From: DATFEN01 sp035691285
Lineage (GTDB): Bacteria; Acidobacteriota; Vicinamibacteria; Fen-336
Reading direction: 5' to 3'
DNA length: 64,000 nt
NCBI GenBank assembly: GCA_035691285.1
Contig: DASSJI010000156.1
Span: forward strand, 1-64,000
The notes under the pieces are model-generated. The model searched no databases and had not been told where the DNA came from. It was given only the letters and a program-made list of their open reading frames with translations. Shown here in pieces: positions 49,215 to 58,521 of this stretch. Numbering within the stretch: the stretch's first letter is position 1; every line of letters begins with the position of its first letter. The position numbers were made by a program, and so were the translations under genes.

Positions 49215-51512
49215 ATGGGCTTCGGAGGCTCCCGTTCCATCAGGACCAAGCTCGTGCTGCTCACCGCGCTGGTGGCGGTGATGACCGGCGGCATCGCCAC
49301 GGTGTTCTCGGCTTTCAGCAGCGGGGCGGTGCTCCGCGAGGAGCTGATCAAGCGCGGCAACTACATCGCCTCGAACCTCGCCTACAACAGCAAGTACGGC
49401 GTCCTGACCGAGGACAAGCCGCTGCTCTCGCAGCTCCTCGAAGGGGCCATGTCCTCGGTCGCGGGCCAGACCTCCGACGTGGTCGGCGCCATGATCCGCG
49501 ACCAGCAGGGCGGCATCCTCGCCCAGAAGGGGCTCTCGGTGAAGAGCCTTCCGGCGACGCCGGCCAAGGCCCTCGAGAGCGTGGACGCCGCCACGGAGCA
49601 GGGCGAGAGCGCCATGCTGTTCCGCGCGCCCGTCACGACCACGGCGTCGGGCGGCGGCATGGCGGCGGAGCTGGGCATCGCACCGGCTTCGTCCGGCTCG
49701 GCCGGCGAGGAGCAGAAGGGCGGCGTCGAGATCGTCCTCTCGACGACGCAGCTCCAGACGCGCCAGACGAGCCTGTTCTTTCGCACCACCCTGGTCGGGC
49801 TCCTGCTGATCGGGCTGGGCGCGACGGGCGGCTGGTATCTCATCGGGCTGTGGTTCCAGCCGGTGCAGAACATGGTGGACGTGGCCGCCGCCGTGGCGAA
49901 GGGCGACCTGACCGAGAGCCTCAAGATCGAGTCGGGAGACGAGATCGGCACGCTGGCCCAGAGCCTCAACGAGATGGTCGCGAACCTCCGGCGCGTCGTC
50001 GACAACATCCAGGAGACCTCGGTGCAGGTCGCCTCGAGCGCGGGCGAGATCTCCGCCAACGCCAAGCTGATCACCCAGGGCGCCCAGAGCCAGGCGCAGG
50101 CCGCCGAGGAGACCTCGACCTCCATGGAGGAGATGGCGGCCTCGATCCAGACCGTCGCCGGCAACGCCCAGCAGCTCGCCCAGTACGTCGACGAGACCTC
50201 GTCCTCGATCACCGAGATGGGCGCCTCCATCGAGGAGGTCGCGCGCTCGACGGCCACGCTGGCATCGACGGTGGCCGAGGCCTCGGCCACCGTCGAGCAG
50301 ATGACGGTCTCGACGGATCAGGCCGCGAAGAACCTCGAGCAGGTGGCCGAGACCGTCTCCGAGACCTCGGTCACGATCGAGGAGATGACGTCTTCGATCG
50401 AGGCGGTGGCCCGCAACGCCGAAGTGCTGCAGGGCGCGTCCCAGCGCGCGAGCCAGGTGGTCTCCGAGATGGCAGGCGCCGTCACCGACGTGGCCAAGAT
50501 CGCCGCCGAGGCCGACCGCATCAGCCAGAAGGCCAGCGAGGACGCCCGCACCGGCGACGTGTCGGTGACGACGACCATCCAGGGCATGAAGACGATCTCG
50601 GAGACCATGGAGAACACCGCCCGGGTCATCACCAGCCTGGGCAAGCGCAGCCAGGAGATCGGCAAGATCCTCGAGGTGATCGAGGAGATCGCCGACCAGA
50701 CGAACCTGCTGGCCCTGAACGCCGCCATCGAGGCCGCCCGCGCCGGCGAGGCGGGCCGCGGCTTCGCCGTGGTCGCCGACGAGGTGCGCAAGCTGGCCGA
50801 GCGCTCCGTCGAGGCCACCAAGGAGATCGGCGAGGTGATCCGCCAGGTGCAGCAGGAGACCACCGACGCCGTCGACGTCGCGAAATCCGGCGCCTCCGAG
50901 ACGAAGGAGGGCATCCAGCTCGCCGACCAGGCCGGCCTCGCCCTGCGTCGCATCATCGAGTCGGTCTCGCGCTCGAGCCAGCTCATGGCCGAGATCGCCC
51001 AGGCGACGGCGAAGCAGTCGCGGGCCTCCGCCGAGGTGCTGAAGACCGTGAGCGACATGAACGCGGTCACCGAGCAGGTCACGACCGCGGTGCGCGAGCA
51101 GGCCGCCGGCTCGAAGCAGATCCGCCAGGCCGTCGAGCACATCAACAAGACCATCGGCCAGGTGGCCTACGGCACCAAGGAACAGGCCCAGGGCGGCCGC
51201 CAGGTTCGCGTCGCCGTGGAGAACATGAACAAGATCGCCTCCCAGGTCGGGATCGCGACCAAGGACCAGGCCGAGGGCAGCCGCACGATCATCCGCTCGG
51301 TGGAGAACATGAACCGGATGACCCAGCAGGTCTCCTACGCCACCGCCGAGCAGAAGCGGGGCGGCGAGCTGGTGGTGAAGGCCATGGAGAACATCTCGAC
51401 GATCGCCCGGGACAACCTCTCCACCGTGGAGGAGATGTCCAAGGCCACCTCCAACCTGGCCCAGCAGGCCGAGAACCTGGCGAAGCTGATCGCGGTCTTC
51501 CGCGCGAAGTAG
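49215..51512 (+). CDS. Methyl-accepting chemotaxis protein
   Basis: A 765-residue receptor directly abutting the binding-protein stop. TM1 (KLVLLTALVAVMTGGIATVF) and TM2 (LVGLLLIGLGATGGWYLIGL, about 195-215) enclose a periplasmic domain of about 160 residues. HAMP follows (PVQNMVDVAAAVAKGDLTES), then a very long coiled coil and the kinase-contact tip EEIADQTNLLALNAAIEAAR, AGEAGRGFAVVADEVRKLAE. Many Glu-Glu or Gln-Glu pairs in the coiled coil are candidate methylation sites. No CheR-tethering pentapeptide is seen at the C-terminus. Confidence 0.93.
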   Translation: MGFGGSRSIRTKLVLLTALVAVMTGGIATVFSAFSSGAVLREELIKRGNYIASNLAYNSKYGVLTEDKPLLSQLLEGAMSSVAGQTSDVVGAMIRDQQGGILAQKGLSVKSLPATPAKALESVDAATEQGESAMLFRAPVTTTASGGGMAAELGIAPASSGSAGEEQKGGVEIVLSTTQLQTRQTSLFFRTTLVGLLLIGLGATGGWYLIGLWFQPVQNMVDVAAAVAKGDLTESLKIESGDEIGTLAQSLNEMVANLRRVVDNIQETSVQVASSAGEISANAKLITQGAQSQAQAAEETSTSMEEMAASIQTVAGNAQQLAQYVDETSSSITEMGASIEEVARSTATLASTVAEASATVEQMTVSTDQAAKNLEQVAETVSETSVTIEEMTSSIEAVARNAEVLQGASQRASQVVSEMAGAVTDVAKIAAEADRISQKASEDARTGDVSVTTTIQGMKTISETMENTARVITSLGKRSQEIGKILEVIEEIADQTNLLALNAAIEAARAGEAGRGFAVVADEVRKLAERSVEATKEIGEVIRQVQQETTDAVDVAKSGASETKEGIQLADQAGLALRRIIESVSRSSQLMAEIAQATAKQSRASAEVLKTVSDMNAVTEQVTTAVREQAAGSKQIRQAVEHINKTIGQVAYGTKEQAQGGRQVRVAVENMNKIASQVGIATKDQAEGSRTIIRSVENMNRMTQQVSYATAEQKRGGELVVKAMENISTIARDNLSTVEEMSKATSNLAQQAENLAKLIAVFRAK

Positions 51513-51549
51513 ACGCGCCACGGAGACCCTGAGGACACGGAGCAGGAGG

Positions 51550-51566
51550 ACGCCCCGCAAGGGCGT
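51550..51566 (+). other. Small hairpin between the MCP and HEAT genes
   Basis: ACGCCC, loop CGCAA, GGGCGT: a perfect 6-bp stem in the 75-nt gap. It may be a processing or stability element inside the operon; no U-tract follows. Confidence 0.25.
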
Positions 51567-51587
51567 GTCTCCGCGGCGTCGCGATCC

Positions 51588-53954
51588 ATGAGCCTCGACA
51601 TCCAGGCCGCCCTCGAGGCGCTGCGCTCCGGAGAGGAGTCGGTGCGCCGGGCGACCGTGGACCACCTCGGCCGTTCGGGCCTGCGCGAGGCGATACCCGC
51701 GCTCCTGACGGCGGTCGGCGACGACTCCTGGCCCGTGCGCCAGGCGGCGGCGGAGCAGCTCGCCGGCTTCGATCGCGCGGCGCTGCTGCCCGCCCTCGAG
51801 GCGGCCCTGCGCAACGACGAGGACGCGGCGCTGCGCAACGCGGCGATGGAGATCTACGTGAAGCTGGGCGGGGCGGCGGTTCCCCCCCTGCTCGCCCTCA
51901 TGGAGGACAGGGACGAGGAGATCCGCAACTTCGCGGCGGTCATGCTCGGCACGCTGCGCGACGAGCGCAGCGTGCCGGCCCTGGTCCGGGCGCTCCAGGA
52001 CCCGGACGTCAACGTGCGCCACGCTGCCGCCGCGAGCCTGGGCCAGATCGGCTCCCGCGAGGCGGTGCCGCCGCTGATCGAGGCCCTGCGCACGGAGACG
52101 TGGCTCCAGTATCCGGCGATCACCGCCCTGGGCGAGATCGGAGACCCGCGCGCGACGCCGGCGCTCCTCGAGCTGCTCTCCGACGAGATGTTGCGCGGTC
52201 CTGTGCTCGAGGCCCTCGGACGGGTGGCCGGGCGCGAGGCGCTGCGCCACCTGATCCCGGGCCTGTACGCGGCCGATTCGGTGCTGCGCAACCTGGCGAT
52301 CAAGGCGGTCGTGGCGATCGAGCAGCGGGCCACGGCCGAGGGCGAGAGCCTCGACCCCGACGTCCAGGCCGCGCTGCGTCGCGGCGACCTCGTCGAGCAC
52401 CTGCTCCATACGCTCGACGACGACGACCCCACGATCCGGCGTACGGCGGTGATCACCCTCGGCTGGCTCAAGGAGCCGCGGGCCGAGGCGGCCCTGATCC
52501 GCCTGCTCGCCGAGCCGGGGCTGCAGGAGTACGTCACCCACGCCCTCGTCTCGATCGGGTGCCGGGACCGGGCGGCCTATCAGGAGGGGCTGCAGCACCC
52601 CGACGACGCCGTGCGCCAGGGCACGCTGCGGTGCGTCGCCTGGATCCAGCCGCCGGGGGCCATCGAGCTCGTGGCGCCGCTCATCCACGACCCGGCCGTC
52701 GAGGTGCGGGCGGAGGCCGTGGCCGCCATCGGGCGCGTCGGGCACGAAGACGCCCCGATGCTCCTGTTCGAGCTGCTCGGGGACGAAAGCGAGATCATCC
52801 AGGAGAGCGCCATGGAGGCGCTGGCGCGCGCCGCGCCCGAGAAGGTGGTGCCACTCCTGCTCCAGGCCCTCGGCAGCGCGGACGTGCAGGTGCGGATCCG
52901 CGCCGCCGAGACCCTCGGCTTCCTGCGCCAGCCCGAGACGGCCCCCGCGCTCATCGCCTTGAGCCGGGATCCGCGCGAGCACGTGAGGCGCGCGGCGATC
53001 AAGGCCCTGGGCGAGCTGGAGGCGCCGGGCGTGAAGGACCTGCTCCGGGCGGCGCTCCTCGACGAATCGAGCCTGGTGCGCCAGCAGGCCGTGCTGTCGC
53101 TGGGCAAGCTCCAGGAGCCCGACACGGCGGAGGACCTGCTGCCGCTGCTGGACGACCCGGATCCGAAGATGCGCTTCGTCACGCTGCGCGCCCTGGGGCA
53201 GGTCCGCGGGCCGGAGGCCGTGACCCGGGTGCTGCCGTTCCTGCAGGAGGCGCGCAAGGAGCTGCGCTTCGCGGCGGTGGAGGCGCTCGGCCAGATGCGG
53301 GCGCTCCTGGCCGTGCGGCCCCTGATCGCCGTCCTGAGCGACGCCGACCGCAACCTGCGCCGAGCGGCCGCGGAAAGCCTCGGCGCCGTCGGCGACCCGC
53401 AGGCGGTGCCGCCGCTGCTCCTGGCCCTGGAGGACGACCACTGGAGCGTGCGCTGCGCCGCCGCCGCCGCCCTCGGCCGCATCGGCAGCGTGAAGGCGAC
53501 GGCCGGGCTCCTGAGCCGGCTCGACGACGAGGACCCCACGGTGCGGCGCGCCGCCATCGCCGCGCTGGGCGAGGTCGCGGACGCCCGGGCGGCGTTCCGG
53601 CTGATCCAGTCCCTGCAGGACCCCGCGCTGCAGGCTTCGGCCCTCGAGGCGCTGCGCCGGATGGGGCCGGCCGCGCTCCAGGAGATCGAGCGCGCGTTCG
53701 CGTCGCTCGCCGCGGACGCCCGCCGCCTGCTGGTGGACCTCGTCGGCCGCATCGAGGATCGCCGCGCCGCCCGGCTGCTGCTCGACGCCCTCGCCGATGC
53801 CAGCGCCGCGGTGCGCGCCGAGGCCGCGCTGGCCCTGGGCGACGGCGGACACCTCGACGCCCTGCGGCCGCTCATGGCGCTCAAGTCCGCCGACCCGGCG
53901 GCCGAGGTGCGCAAGGCCGCCGCGACGTCGCTGCGCAAGCTCCAGCCGCGATGA
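51588..53954 (+). CDS. HEAT-repeat (PBS lyase-like) scaffold protein in the che operon
   Basis: A 788-residue cytoplasmic protein made almost wholly of about 31-residue HEAT repeats, for example VPALVRALQDPDVNVRHAAA, ASLGQIGSREAVPPLIEAL and DEDPTVRRAAIAALGEVADA, more than twenty in all. Such solenoids bind proteins and occur in phycobilin lyases and signalling scaffolds. No catalytic domain is seen. It lies between the MCP and cheR genes, so a role in assembling or modulating the chemosensory array is a reasonable inference. Confidence 0.85.
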   Translation: MSLDIQAALEALRSGEESVRRATVDHLGRSGLREAIPALLTAVGDDSWPVRQAAAEQLAGFDRAALLPALEAALRNDEDAALRNAAMEIYVKLGGAAVPPLLALMEDRDEEIRNFAAVMLGTLRDERSVPALVRALQDPDVNVRHAAAASLGQIGSREAVPPLIEALRTETWLQYPAITALGEIGDPRATPALLELLSDEMLRGPVLEALGRVAGREALRHLIPGLYAADSVLRNLAIKAVVAIEQRATAEGESLDPDVQAALRRGDLVEHLLHTLDDDDPTIRRTAVITLGWLKEPRAEAALIRLLAEPGLQEYVTHALVSIGCRDRAAYQEGLQHPDDAVRQGTLRCVAWIQPPGAIELVAPLIHDPAVEVRAEAVAAIGRVGHEDAPMLLFELLGDESEIIQESAMEALARAAPEKVVPLLLQALGSADVQVRIRAAETLGFLRQPETAPALIALSRDPREHVRRAAIKALGELEAPGVKDLLRAALLDESSLVRQQAVLSLGKLQEPDTAEDLLPLLDDPDPKMRFVTLRALGQVRGPEAVTRVLPFLQEARKELRFAAVEALGQMRALLAVRPLIAVLSDADRNLRRAAAESLGAVGDPQAVPPLLLALEDDHWSVRCAAAAALGRIGSVKATAGLLSRLDDEDPTVRRAAIAALGEVADARAAFRLIQSLQDPALQASALEALRRMGPAALQEIERAFASLAADARRLLVDLVGRIEDRRAARLLLDALADASAAVRAEAALALGDGGHLDALRPLMALKSADPAAEVRKAAATSLRKLQPR

Positions 53955-53961
53955 CGACCTG

Positions 53962-54831
53962 ATGTTCCATCCCTCGGACCGCGAGATCGAGCTGGGCGAG
54001 GAGGAGTTTCGCCTGCTCCGCGACTTCATCCACGAGAAGTTCGGCCTCTTCTTCGACGACGCCCAGCGCCACACGCTGCGGGCGCGGCTGGCGTCGCGGC
54101 TCACGAGCCTCGATCTCCTCTCCTACGAGGACTACTACCACTACCTGCGCTTCGGCCCGCAGCGGAACGAGGAGCTGCAGCGGATGGCGAGCCACCTCAC
54201 CAACAACGAGACCTACTTCTTCCGCGAGCAGCCCCAGCTCCAGGTCTTCCAGGACCACGTGCTCAAGGCGCTCAAGGAGCGCAAGGCACGGACGGGCGAG
54301 CGCGCCCTGCGGATCCTCTCGGCGGGCTGCTCCACCGGCGAGGAGATCCACACGATCGCGATGATCGTCTACGACAGCGGGCAGTTCTTCTGGAACTGGG
54401 AGGTGGATCTCGTGGGCCTCGACATCGACGAGGCGGCGCTGGAGCGGGCCCGCAAGGGCATCTACTTCCACAATTCCTTCCGCGGCCTGCCGTCCGCCAT
54501 CCGCGAGCGCCACTTCTCGCGGGAGGGAGCGGGGGAGCGCGTCAAGGAGCCGCTGCGGCGGCTGATCCGCTTCCGGCAGGGCAACCTGATGGAGGCCGGC
54601 AGCTTCGACGGGCTGCGCCCGGTGGACGCGATCTTCTGCCGGAACGTGCTCATCTACTTCTCCGACACCGCGATCCGGAAGGTGGTGGAGCACTTCTGGC
54701 GCACGCTCGCCCCCGAGGGCTACCTGATGCTCGGCCACGCCGAGTCGCTCTCGCGGATCACGGACAGCTTCACGCCGATCCGCTTCCCGGGCGCCATGGT
54801 CTACCAGAAGCCCGTGCAGGCCGGCGCATGA
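53962..54831 (+). CDS. cheR: Chemoreceptor methyltransferase CheR
   Basis: A 289-residue SAM-dependent methyltransferase that methylates glutamates on MCPs. The N-terminal helical domain (FRLLRDFIHEKFGLFFDDAQ) is followed by SHLTNNETYFFREQPQLQVF, the SAM loop RILSAGCSTGEEIHTIAM, VDLVGLDIDEAALERARKG and DAIFCRNVLIYFS. The start chosen, MFHPSDRE, follows the HEAT gene by 7 nt. Its stop overlaps cheB (ATGA). Confidence 0.95.
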   Translation: MFHPSDREIELGEEEFRLLRDFIHEKFGLFFDDAQRHTLRARLASRLTSLDLLSYEDYYHYLRFGPQRNEELQRMASHLTNNETYFFREQPQLQVFQDHVLKALKERKARTGERALRILSAGCSTGEEIHTIAMIVYDSGQFFWNWEVDLVGLDIDEAALERARKGIYFHNSFRGLPSAIRERHFSREGAGERVKEPLRRLIRFRQGNLMEAGSFDGLRPVDAIFCRNVLIYFSDTAIRKVVEHFWRTLAPEGYLMLGHAESLSRITDSFTPIRFPGAMVYQKPVQAGA

Positions 54832-55856
54832 AGCGGCGCAGGATCCGGGTCCTGGTCGTGGACGACTCGGCCTTCGTGCGCCAGGCCCTCACGCGGATGC
54901 TCTCGGGCGAGGCCGACATCGAGGTCGTCGGCCAGGCCGTCGACGGACGGGACGGGCTCGACAAGATCCGCGGCCTGCACCCGGACGTGGTCACCATGGA
55001 CGTCCAGATGCCGCGCATGGGCGGCCTCGAGGCGCTGGCGGAGCTGATGGCCCAGAACCCGGTGCCGGTGTTGCTGCTGTCGTCCCAGACCCGCGAGGGG
55101 GCGGAGGTCACGCTGCGGGGCCTGGAGCTCGGCGCCCTCGACTTCGTGGACAAGTCGCGGGTGCAGGGGAACATGAACCTTCTCAACCTGGCCGAGGAGC
55201 TCAAGGCCAAGATCCGCGCCATCGCGGGCGTCCACGTGCCCCGGCGGGCCGCCGACGAACGCCCGCTGCCGGTGCTGCCGCGCAAGGCGCGGGCCGACGT
55301 GGTGGTCATCGCCACCTCGACGGGCGGGCCGCCGGCGCTCCAGGCCATCCTCCCGCGGCTGCCTCGCGCGCTGCCCTCGGCTGTGCTGGTGGTCCAGCAC
55401 ATGCCCGTGGGCTTCACGCGCTCGCTGGCCGAGCGCCTGTCGACCCGCAGCGAGCTGCCGGTGCGAGAGGCCGAGGACGGAGAACCCGTGGAGCCCGGCC
55501 TGGTGCTCGTGGCGCCGGCGGGCAAGCACACGAAGGTGCGCCGGCGCGGGGCGCTGGTCAGGGTCGTGCTGGACGACGAGCCGAAGCACGCGCTGCACCG
55601 GCCCTCGGCCGACGTGCTGATGGCCACGGTGGCCCGCGTCTACGGCTCGCGGGCGCTGGGCGTGGTGCTGACCGGGATGGGCTCCGACGGCACCGAGGGG
55701 CTCCGGGCGATCCGGGAGCACGGCGGGCGCACCCTCGCCGAGGCCGAGGAGAGCTGCGTGATCTACGGGATGCCCAAGTCCGCCGTCGAGGCCGGCGTCG
55801 TGGACGAGTCGGTGCCCCTCGAGCGCATGGCCGAGGCGATTCTCGCGGCGGTATAG
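54828..55856 (+). CDS. cheB: Chemoreceptor methylesterase CheB
   Basis: A 342-residue response regulator-esterase. The receiver has D58 in VVTMDVQMPRMGG and DFVDKS in the conserved Lys position. The esterase triad is S in VVIATSTGGPPALQ, H in LVVQHMPVGFT and D in LTGMGSDGTEGL. It removes methyl groups from MCPs and is presumably activated by CheA. It overlaps cheR by 4 nt. Confidence 0.95.
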   Translation: MKRRRIRVLVVDDSAFVRQALTRMLSGEADIEVVGQAVDGRDGLDKIRGLHPDVVTMDVQMPRMGGLEALAELMAQNPVPVLLLSSQTREGAEVTLRGLELGALDFVDKSRVQGNMNLLNLAEELKAKIRAIAGVHVPRRAADERPLPVLPRKARADVVVIATSTGGPPALQAILPRLPRALPSAVLVVQHMPVGFTRSLAERLSTRSELPVREAEDGEPVEPGLVLVAPAGKHTKVRRRGALVRVVLDDEPKHALHRPSADVLMATVARVYGSRALGVVLTGMGSDGTEGLRAIREHGGRTLAEAEESCVIYGMPKSAVEAGVVDESVPLERMAEAILAAV

Positions 55857-55857
55857 A
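55852..55857 (+). promoter_or_regulatory. Possible -10 element before the PATAN gene
   Basis: TATAGA (within TATAGAAT) overlaps the end of cheB, 14 nt before the ATG at 55872; it could give an internal transcript. Confidence 0.35.
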
Positions 55858-55871
55858 ATTCGGTCTCTCCG

Positions 55872-57635
55872 ATGAGCCTGACCGGCAACCTGGAAGACCT
55901 GCCGCTCCTCGACATCCTCCAGATCGTCTCGTTCAGCAAGAAGACCGGCTTTCTCACCATCCAGGCCCAGGAGGGCCAGGGCGCAATCGTCTTCCACGAC
56001 GGGCTCGTCGTCTCGGCCTTCACCTGGGAGAGCCTGCCCGTGGACCCGCGCATCGCCACCCTGCCGCCCGATCGCCGCCATGCGGTCATCAAGAACCGGA
56101 TCGTGATGGCCCTGGAGCGGCTGACGCGGCTGCGCGAGGGTCAGTTCAACTTCGCGCTGGTCGAGAGCGTGCCGCAAGCCGTCGGCGCGCGCGAGATCGT
56201 CCTCGAGACGCTGCCGACGGGCATCAACCCGCAGGAGATGCTGCTCGACCTGGCGCGAGGCCTGGACGAGGACCGGCGCGATTCCACGGCCGCTCTCGAA
56301 GCGTCCTTCGCCGACGTGCCGGTCGAGGCGCTCGCCGAGCCGACCCAGGCGGCGCAGGACGACCAGGTCGAGGAGCCCGGCGACGCCGTGGTCGCCTCCT
56401 TCGTGCAGGGAGCCACGACCGTGCAGGATGCCACGCCGGCCGAGGAGCCCGTCGAGACCGCCGTGCCTCCACCGGCCCCTCCCGCGGCGCCCGACGACAG
56501 CGCCACGGTGGCGTTCACGCCGGAGGCGGCGACCGGGCGGCCCGCGCCACGCCGTGCCGAGCCATCCGCCCCCGCCGAGGCGCCGGCGGCTGGGCCGCCG
56601 CCCCGGACGGTCCTGCTGGTGGACGACGAGGACGACGTGCGCGGCATCATCGGCGGCCTGTTCCGCGTGGTCGGGTACGAGGTCATCGAGGCCGAGGATC
56701 CCGAGTCGGCGGTCAAGGCGGCCCAGACCCTGCACAAGGCCGGCGCCGCGTTCCTGCTCCTCGTCGACCTCGGGATGCCGGCCTCGGGCGGCTCGTCCTT
56801 CCAGGGCGGCTTCGAGGTGGTGAAGCGCCTGTGGAAGATGCACCTGCGGCCGCCGGTCCTGATGATGACGGACAGCCTGAACCCCGGCCTGCGCGCGCGG
56901 GCCCGCCAGATGGGGATCTCGAGCTTCGTCTTCAAGCCGGGTCTCTCGAAGCTCGACCGCAAGCAGTTCGAGGCCGACCTGCGCGCCTTCGCCACCCGTC
57001 TGGTCCAGGACATCCTGCCTTCGATGGGCCGGGGCAACGGCGCGAAGCGCCCGAAGGCGTCCCGCCTGCCGGGGTCGGTCGAGGCGCCCCAGGCGGCTCC
57101 CGCCTCGGCGGCGGACCTCTCGCGCGAGCTGGGCCTGCTGCAGGAGCGACTCGCCGAGCTGCGCAAGCAGTCGGATCCCACGCAGATCGCGATGATGGTC
57201 ATGCGCGTGGCCCGGGAGTTCTTCGAGCGCGGCGTCCTGCTCCTGGTCAAGAACGAGGAGCTGCGCGGCCTCGGCGGCTTCGGCATGGTTCCCAAGGATC
57301 ACAGGATCGGCCTGCTCGTCCGCGAGATCGTGATCCCGCTCGGAGAGGACTCGATCTTCCGGGACGTCGCCGAGGGGCAGAAGACCTTCGTCGGAGCGCT
57401 GCCCGACGGCAAGTGGTCGAAGGCCCTGCTGGCCCGCATCGGCCGCTTCAAGTCCGGCGGCGCCGTGCTCGTGCCCCTGCTCACGAACCGGGAGACGATC
57501 GCCCTTCTCTACGGCGACAACCCGGAGACCGGCGTCACTCCCGGTCGTCTCGACACCCTGGAGCTCTTCATCAACCAGGCGGGGATCGCCCTCGAGAACG
57601 CGTTCCTGCAGCGGAAGGTCCGCGGCGCGGGGTAG
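55872..57635 (+). CDS. PATAN/DUF4388 - receiver - GAF signalling protein
   Basis: A 587-residue protein with three parts. Residues 1-115 are PATAN/DUF4388 (SLTGNLEDLPLLDILQIVSF, GAIVFHDGLVVSAFT). A Pro/Ala/Glu linker runs to about 250. A receiver-like domain covers about 250-390 (TVLLVDDEDDVRGIIGGLF, FLLLVDLGMPASGG with the acceptor Asp). After a coiled coil comes a GAF-like domain (about 430-585; LLVKNEELRGLGGFGMVP). The receiver has an unusual Gly/Ser insert after the acceptor. PATAN proteins control gliding and twitching in cyanobacteria and myxobacteria; no such output is proven here. Confidence 0.85.
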   Translation: MSLTGNLEDLPLLDILQIVSFSKKTGFLTIQAQEGQGAIVFHDGLVVSAFTWESLPVDPRIATLPPDRRHAVIKNRIVMALERLTRLREGQFNFALVESVPQAVGAREIVLETLPTGINPQEMLLDLARGLDEDRRDSTAALEASFADVPVEALAEPTQAAQDDQVEEPGDAVVASFVQGATTVQDATPAEEPVETAVPPPAPPAAPDDSATVAFTPEAATGRPAPRRAEPSAPAEAPAAGPPPRTVLLVDDEDDVRGIIGGLFRVVGYEVIEAEDPESAVKAAQTLHKAGAAFLLLVDLGMPASGGSSFQGGFEVVKRLWKMHLRPPVLMMTDSLNPGLRARARQMGISSFVFKPGLSKLDRKQFEADLRAFATRLVQDILPSMGRGNGAKRPKASRLPGSVEAPQAAPASAADLSRELGLLQERLAELRKQSDPTQIAMMVMRVAREFFERGVLLLVKNEELRGLGGFGMVPKDHRIGLLVREIVIPLGEDSIFRDVAEGQKTFVGALPDGKWSKALLARIGRFKSGGAVLVPLLTNRETIALLYGDNPETGVTPGRLDTLELFINQAGIALENAFLQRKVRGAG

Positions 57636-57670
57636 GCCCGCCCTGCGGGGGCGAGGAAGGGGGGGCTTGA

Positions 57671-57676
57671 TATAGA
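57671..57676 (+). promoter_or_regulatory. Possible -10 element of the GAF gene
   Basis: TATAGA (in TATAGAAT), 19 nt before the ATG at 57696; no -35 in the G-rich upstream sequence. Confidence 0.35.
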
Positions 57677-57695
57677 ATCCCCGGCCGAAGAGCGT

Positions 57696-58496
57696 ATGGC
57701 GAACCCCGACGACCCCCGCAAGAGCCAGGACTTCTTCTCGATCTTCACCAAGGCCAAGGAGTTCACCGAGGAGCTGCTCAAGGAAAACGAGCGGCTGCGC
57801 TTCCGCATCGCGCAGCTCGAGAGCAGCCCCGGACCGGTCGGGGGCGAGGCCGGGGAGCTCCAGCAGCGCGTCAAGGACCTGGAGACGAAGCTCCAGGAGA
57901 TGGAGAAGCGCTTCAAGCGCGTCGAGGCCGAGAACAAGGAGTTCGCCGACCGCTACCTCGAGATCGAGGAGCAGAACAACAACCTGGCGAACCTCTACGT
58001 CGCCTCCTACCAGCTCCACTCCACCCTGGACTACAAGGAGGTCGTGCGCATCGTCCAGGAGATCGTGATCAACCTGATCGGGGCCGAAGCCTTCCACGTG
58101 TTCGTGCTGAACGAGAAGACCGGCAGCCTCGAGCTCGAGTCGAGCGAGGGCCAGACCGCCGGCCTCACCACGATCCCGATCGGCCAGGGCAAGATCGGCG
58201 GCGCCGCCGCCTCTGGCGAGAACTACTTCGCCGACCACGTCGCCACCCGGGAGGCCGCTCCCTTCGACGAGCCGCTCGCGGTGATCCCGCTCAAGATCAA
58301 GGACAGCGTGATCGGCGTGATCTCGATCAACAAGCTGCTCGTGCAGAAGACCGCCTTCAACGCCATGGACTACGAGCTGTTCACGCTCCTCGCGGGGCAC
58401 GCCGCCACGGCGATCTTCTCCTCGAAGCTCTACTCGCTCTCGGCGAGGAAGCTCACGACCCTCCAGGGCTTCCTCGACATGATGAAGCAGAAGTAG
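57696..58496 (+). CDS. Coiled-coil plus GAF-domain protein
   Basis: A 266-residue cytoplasmic protein. An N-terminal coiled coil covers about residues 18-100 (EELLKENERLRFRIAQLES, VKDLETKLQEMEKRFKRVEA). A GAF domain follows from about 105 (DYKEVVRIVQEIVINLIGAE, KIGGAAASGENYFADHV). It ends in MMKQK without an output domain. Next to the che genes it is probably a small sensory or scaffold component. The ligand is unknown. Confidence 0.82.
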   Translation: MANPDDPRKSQDFFSIFTKAKEFTEELLKENERLRFRIAQLESSPGPVGGEAGELQQRVKDLETKLQEMEKRFKRVEAENKEFADRYLEIEEQNNNLANLYVASYQLHSTLDYKEVVRIVQEIVINLIGAEAFHVFVLNEKTGSLELESSEGQTAGLTTIPIGQGKIGGAAASGENYFADHVATREAAPFDEPLAVIPLKIKDSVIGVISINKLLVQKTAFNAMDYELFTLLAGHAATAIFSSKLYSLSARKLTTLQGFLDMMKQK

Positions 58497-58515
58497 CCGG
58501 GAGAGAGCGCGTCGC

Positions 58516-58521
58516 TATAAT
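58516..58521 (+). promoter_or_regulatory. -10 element of the MoxR-VWA operon
   Basis: A perfect TATAAT followed immediately by an 18-bp palindrome and, after 21 nt in all, the ATG at 58543. No clear -35. Confidence 0.45.

Noticed and set aside
48180..54104. A nearly 2000-codon open frame on the minus strand opposite the chemosensory genes
   Set aside because: It lies antisense to cheW, MCP, HEAT, cheR and other recognisable genes, is compositionally repetitive and matches no domain; long antisense frames are expected in G+C-rich DNA. The same holds for other long antisense frames such as 1356-4214 (+) and 18779-22978 (-).
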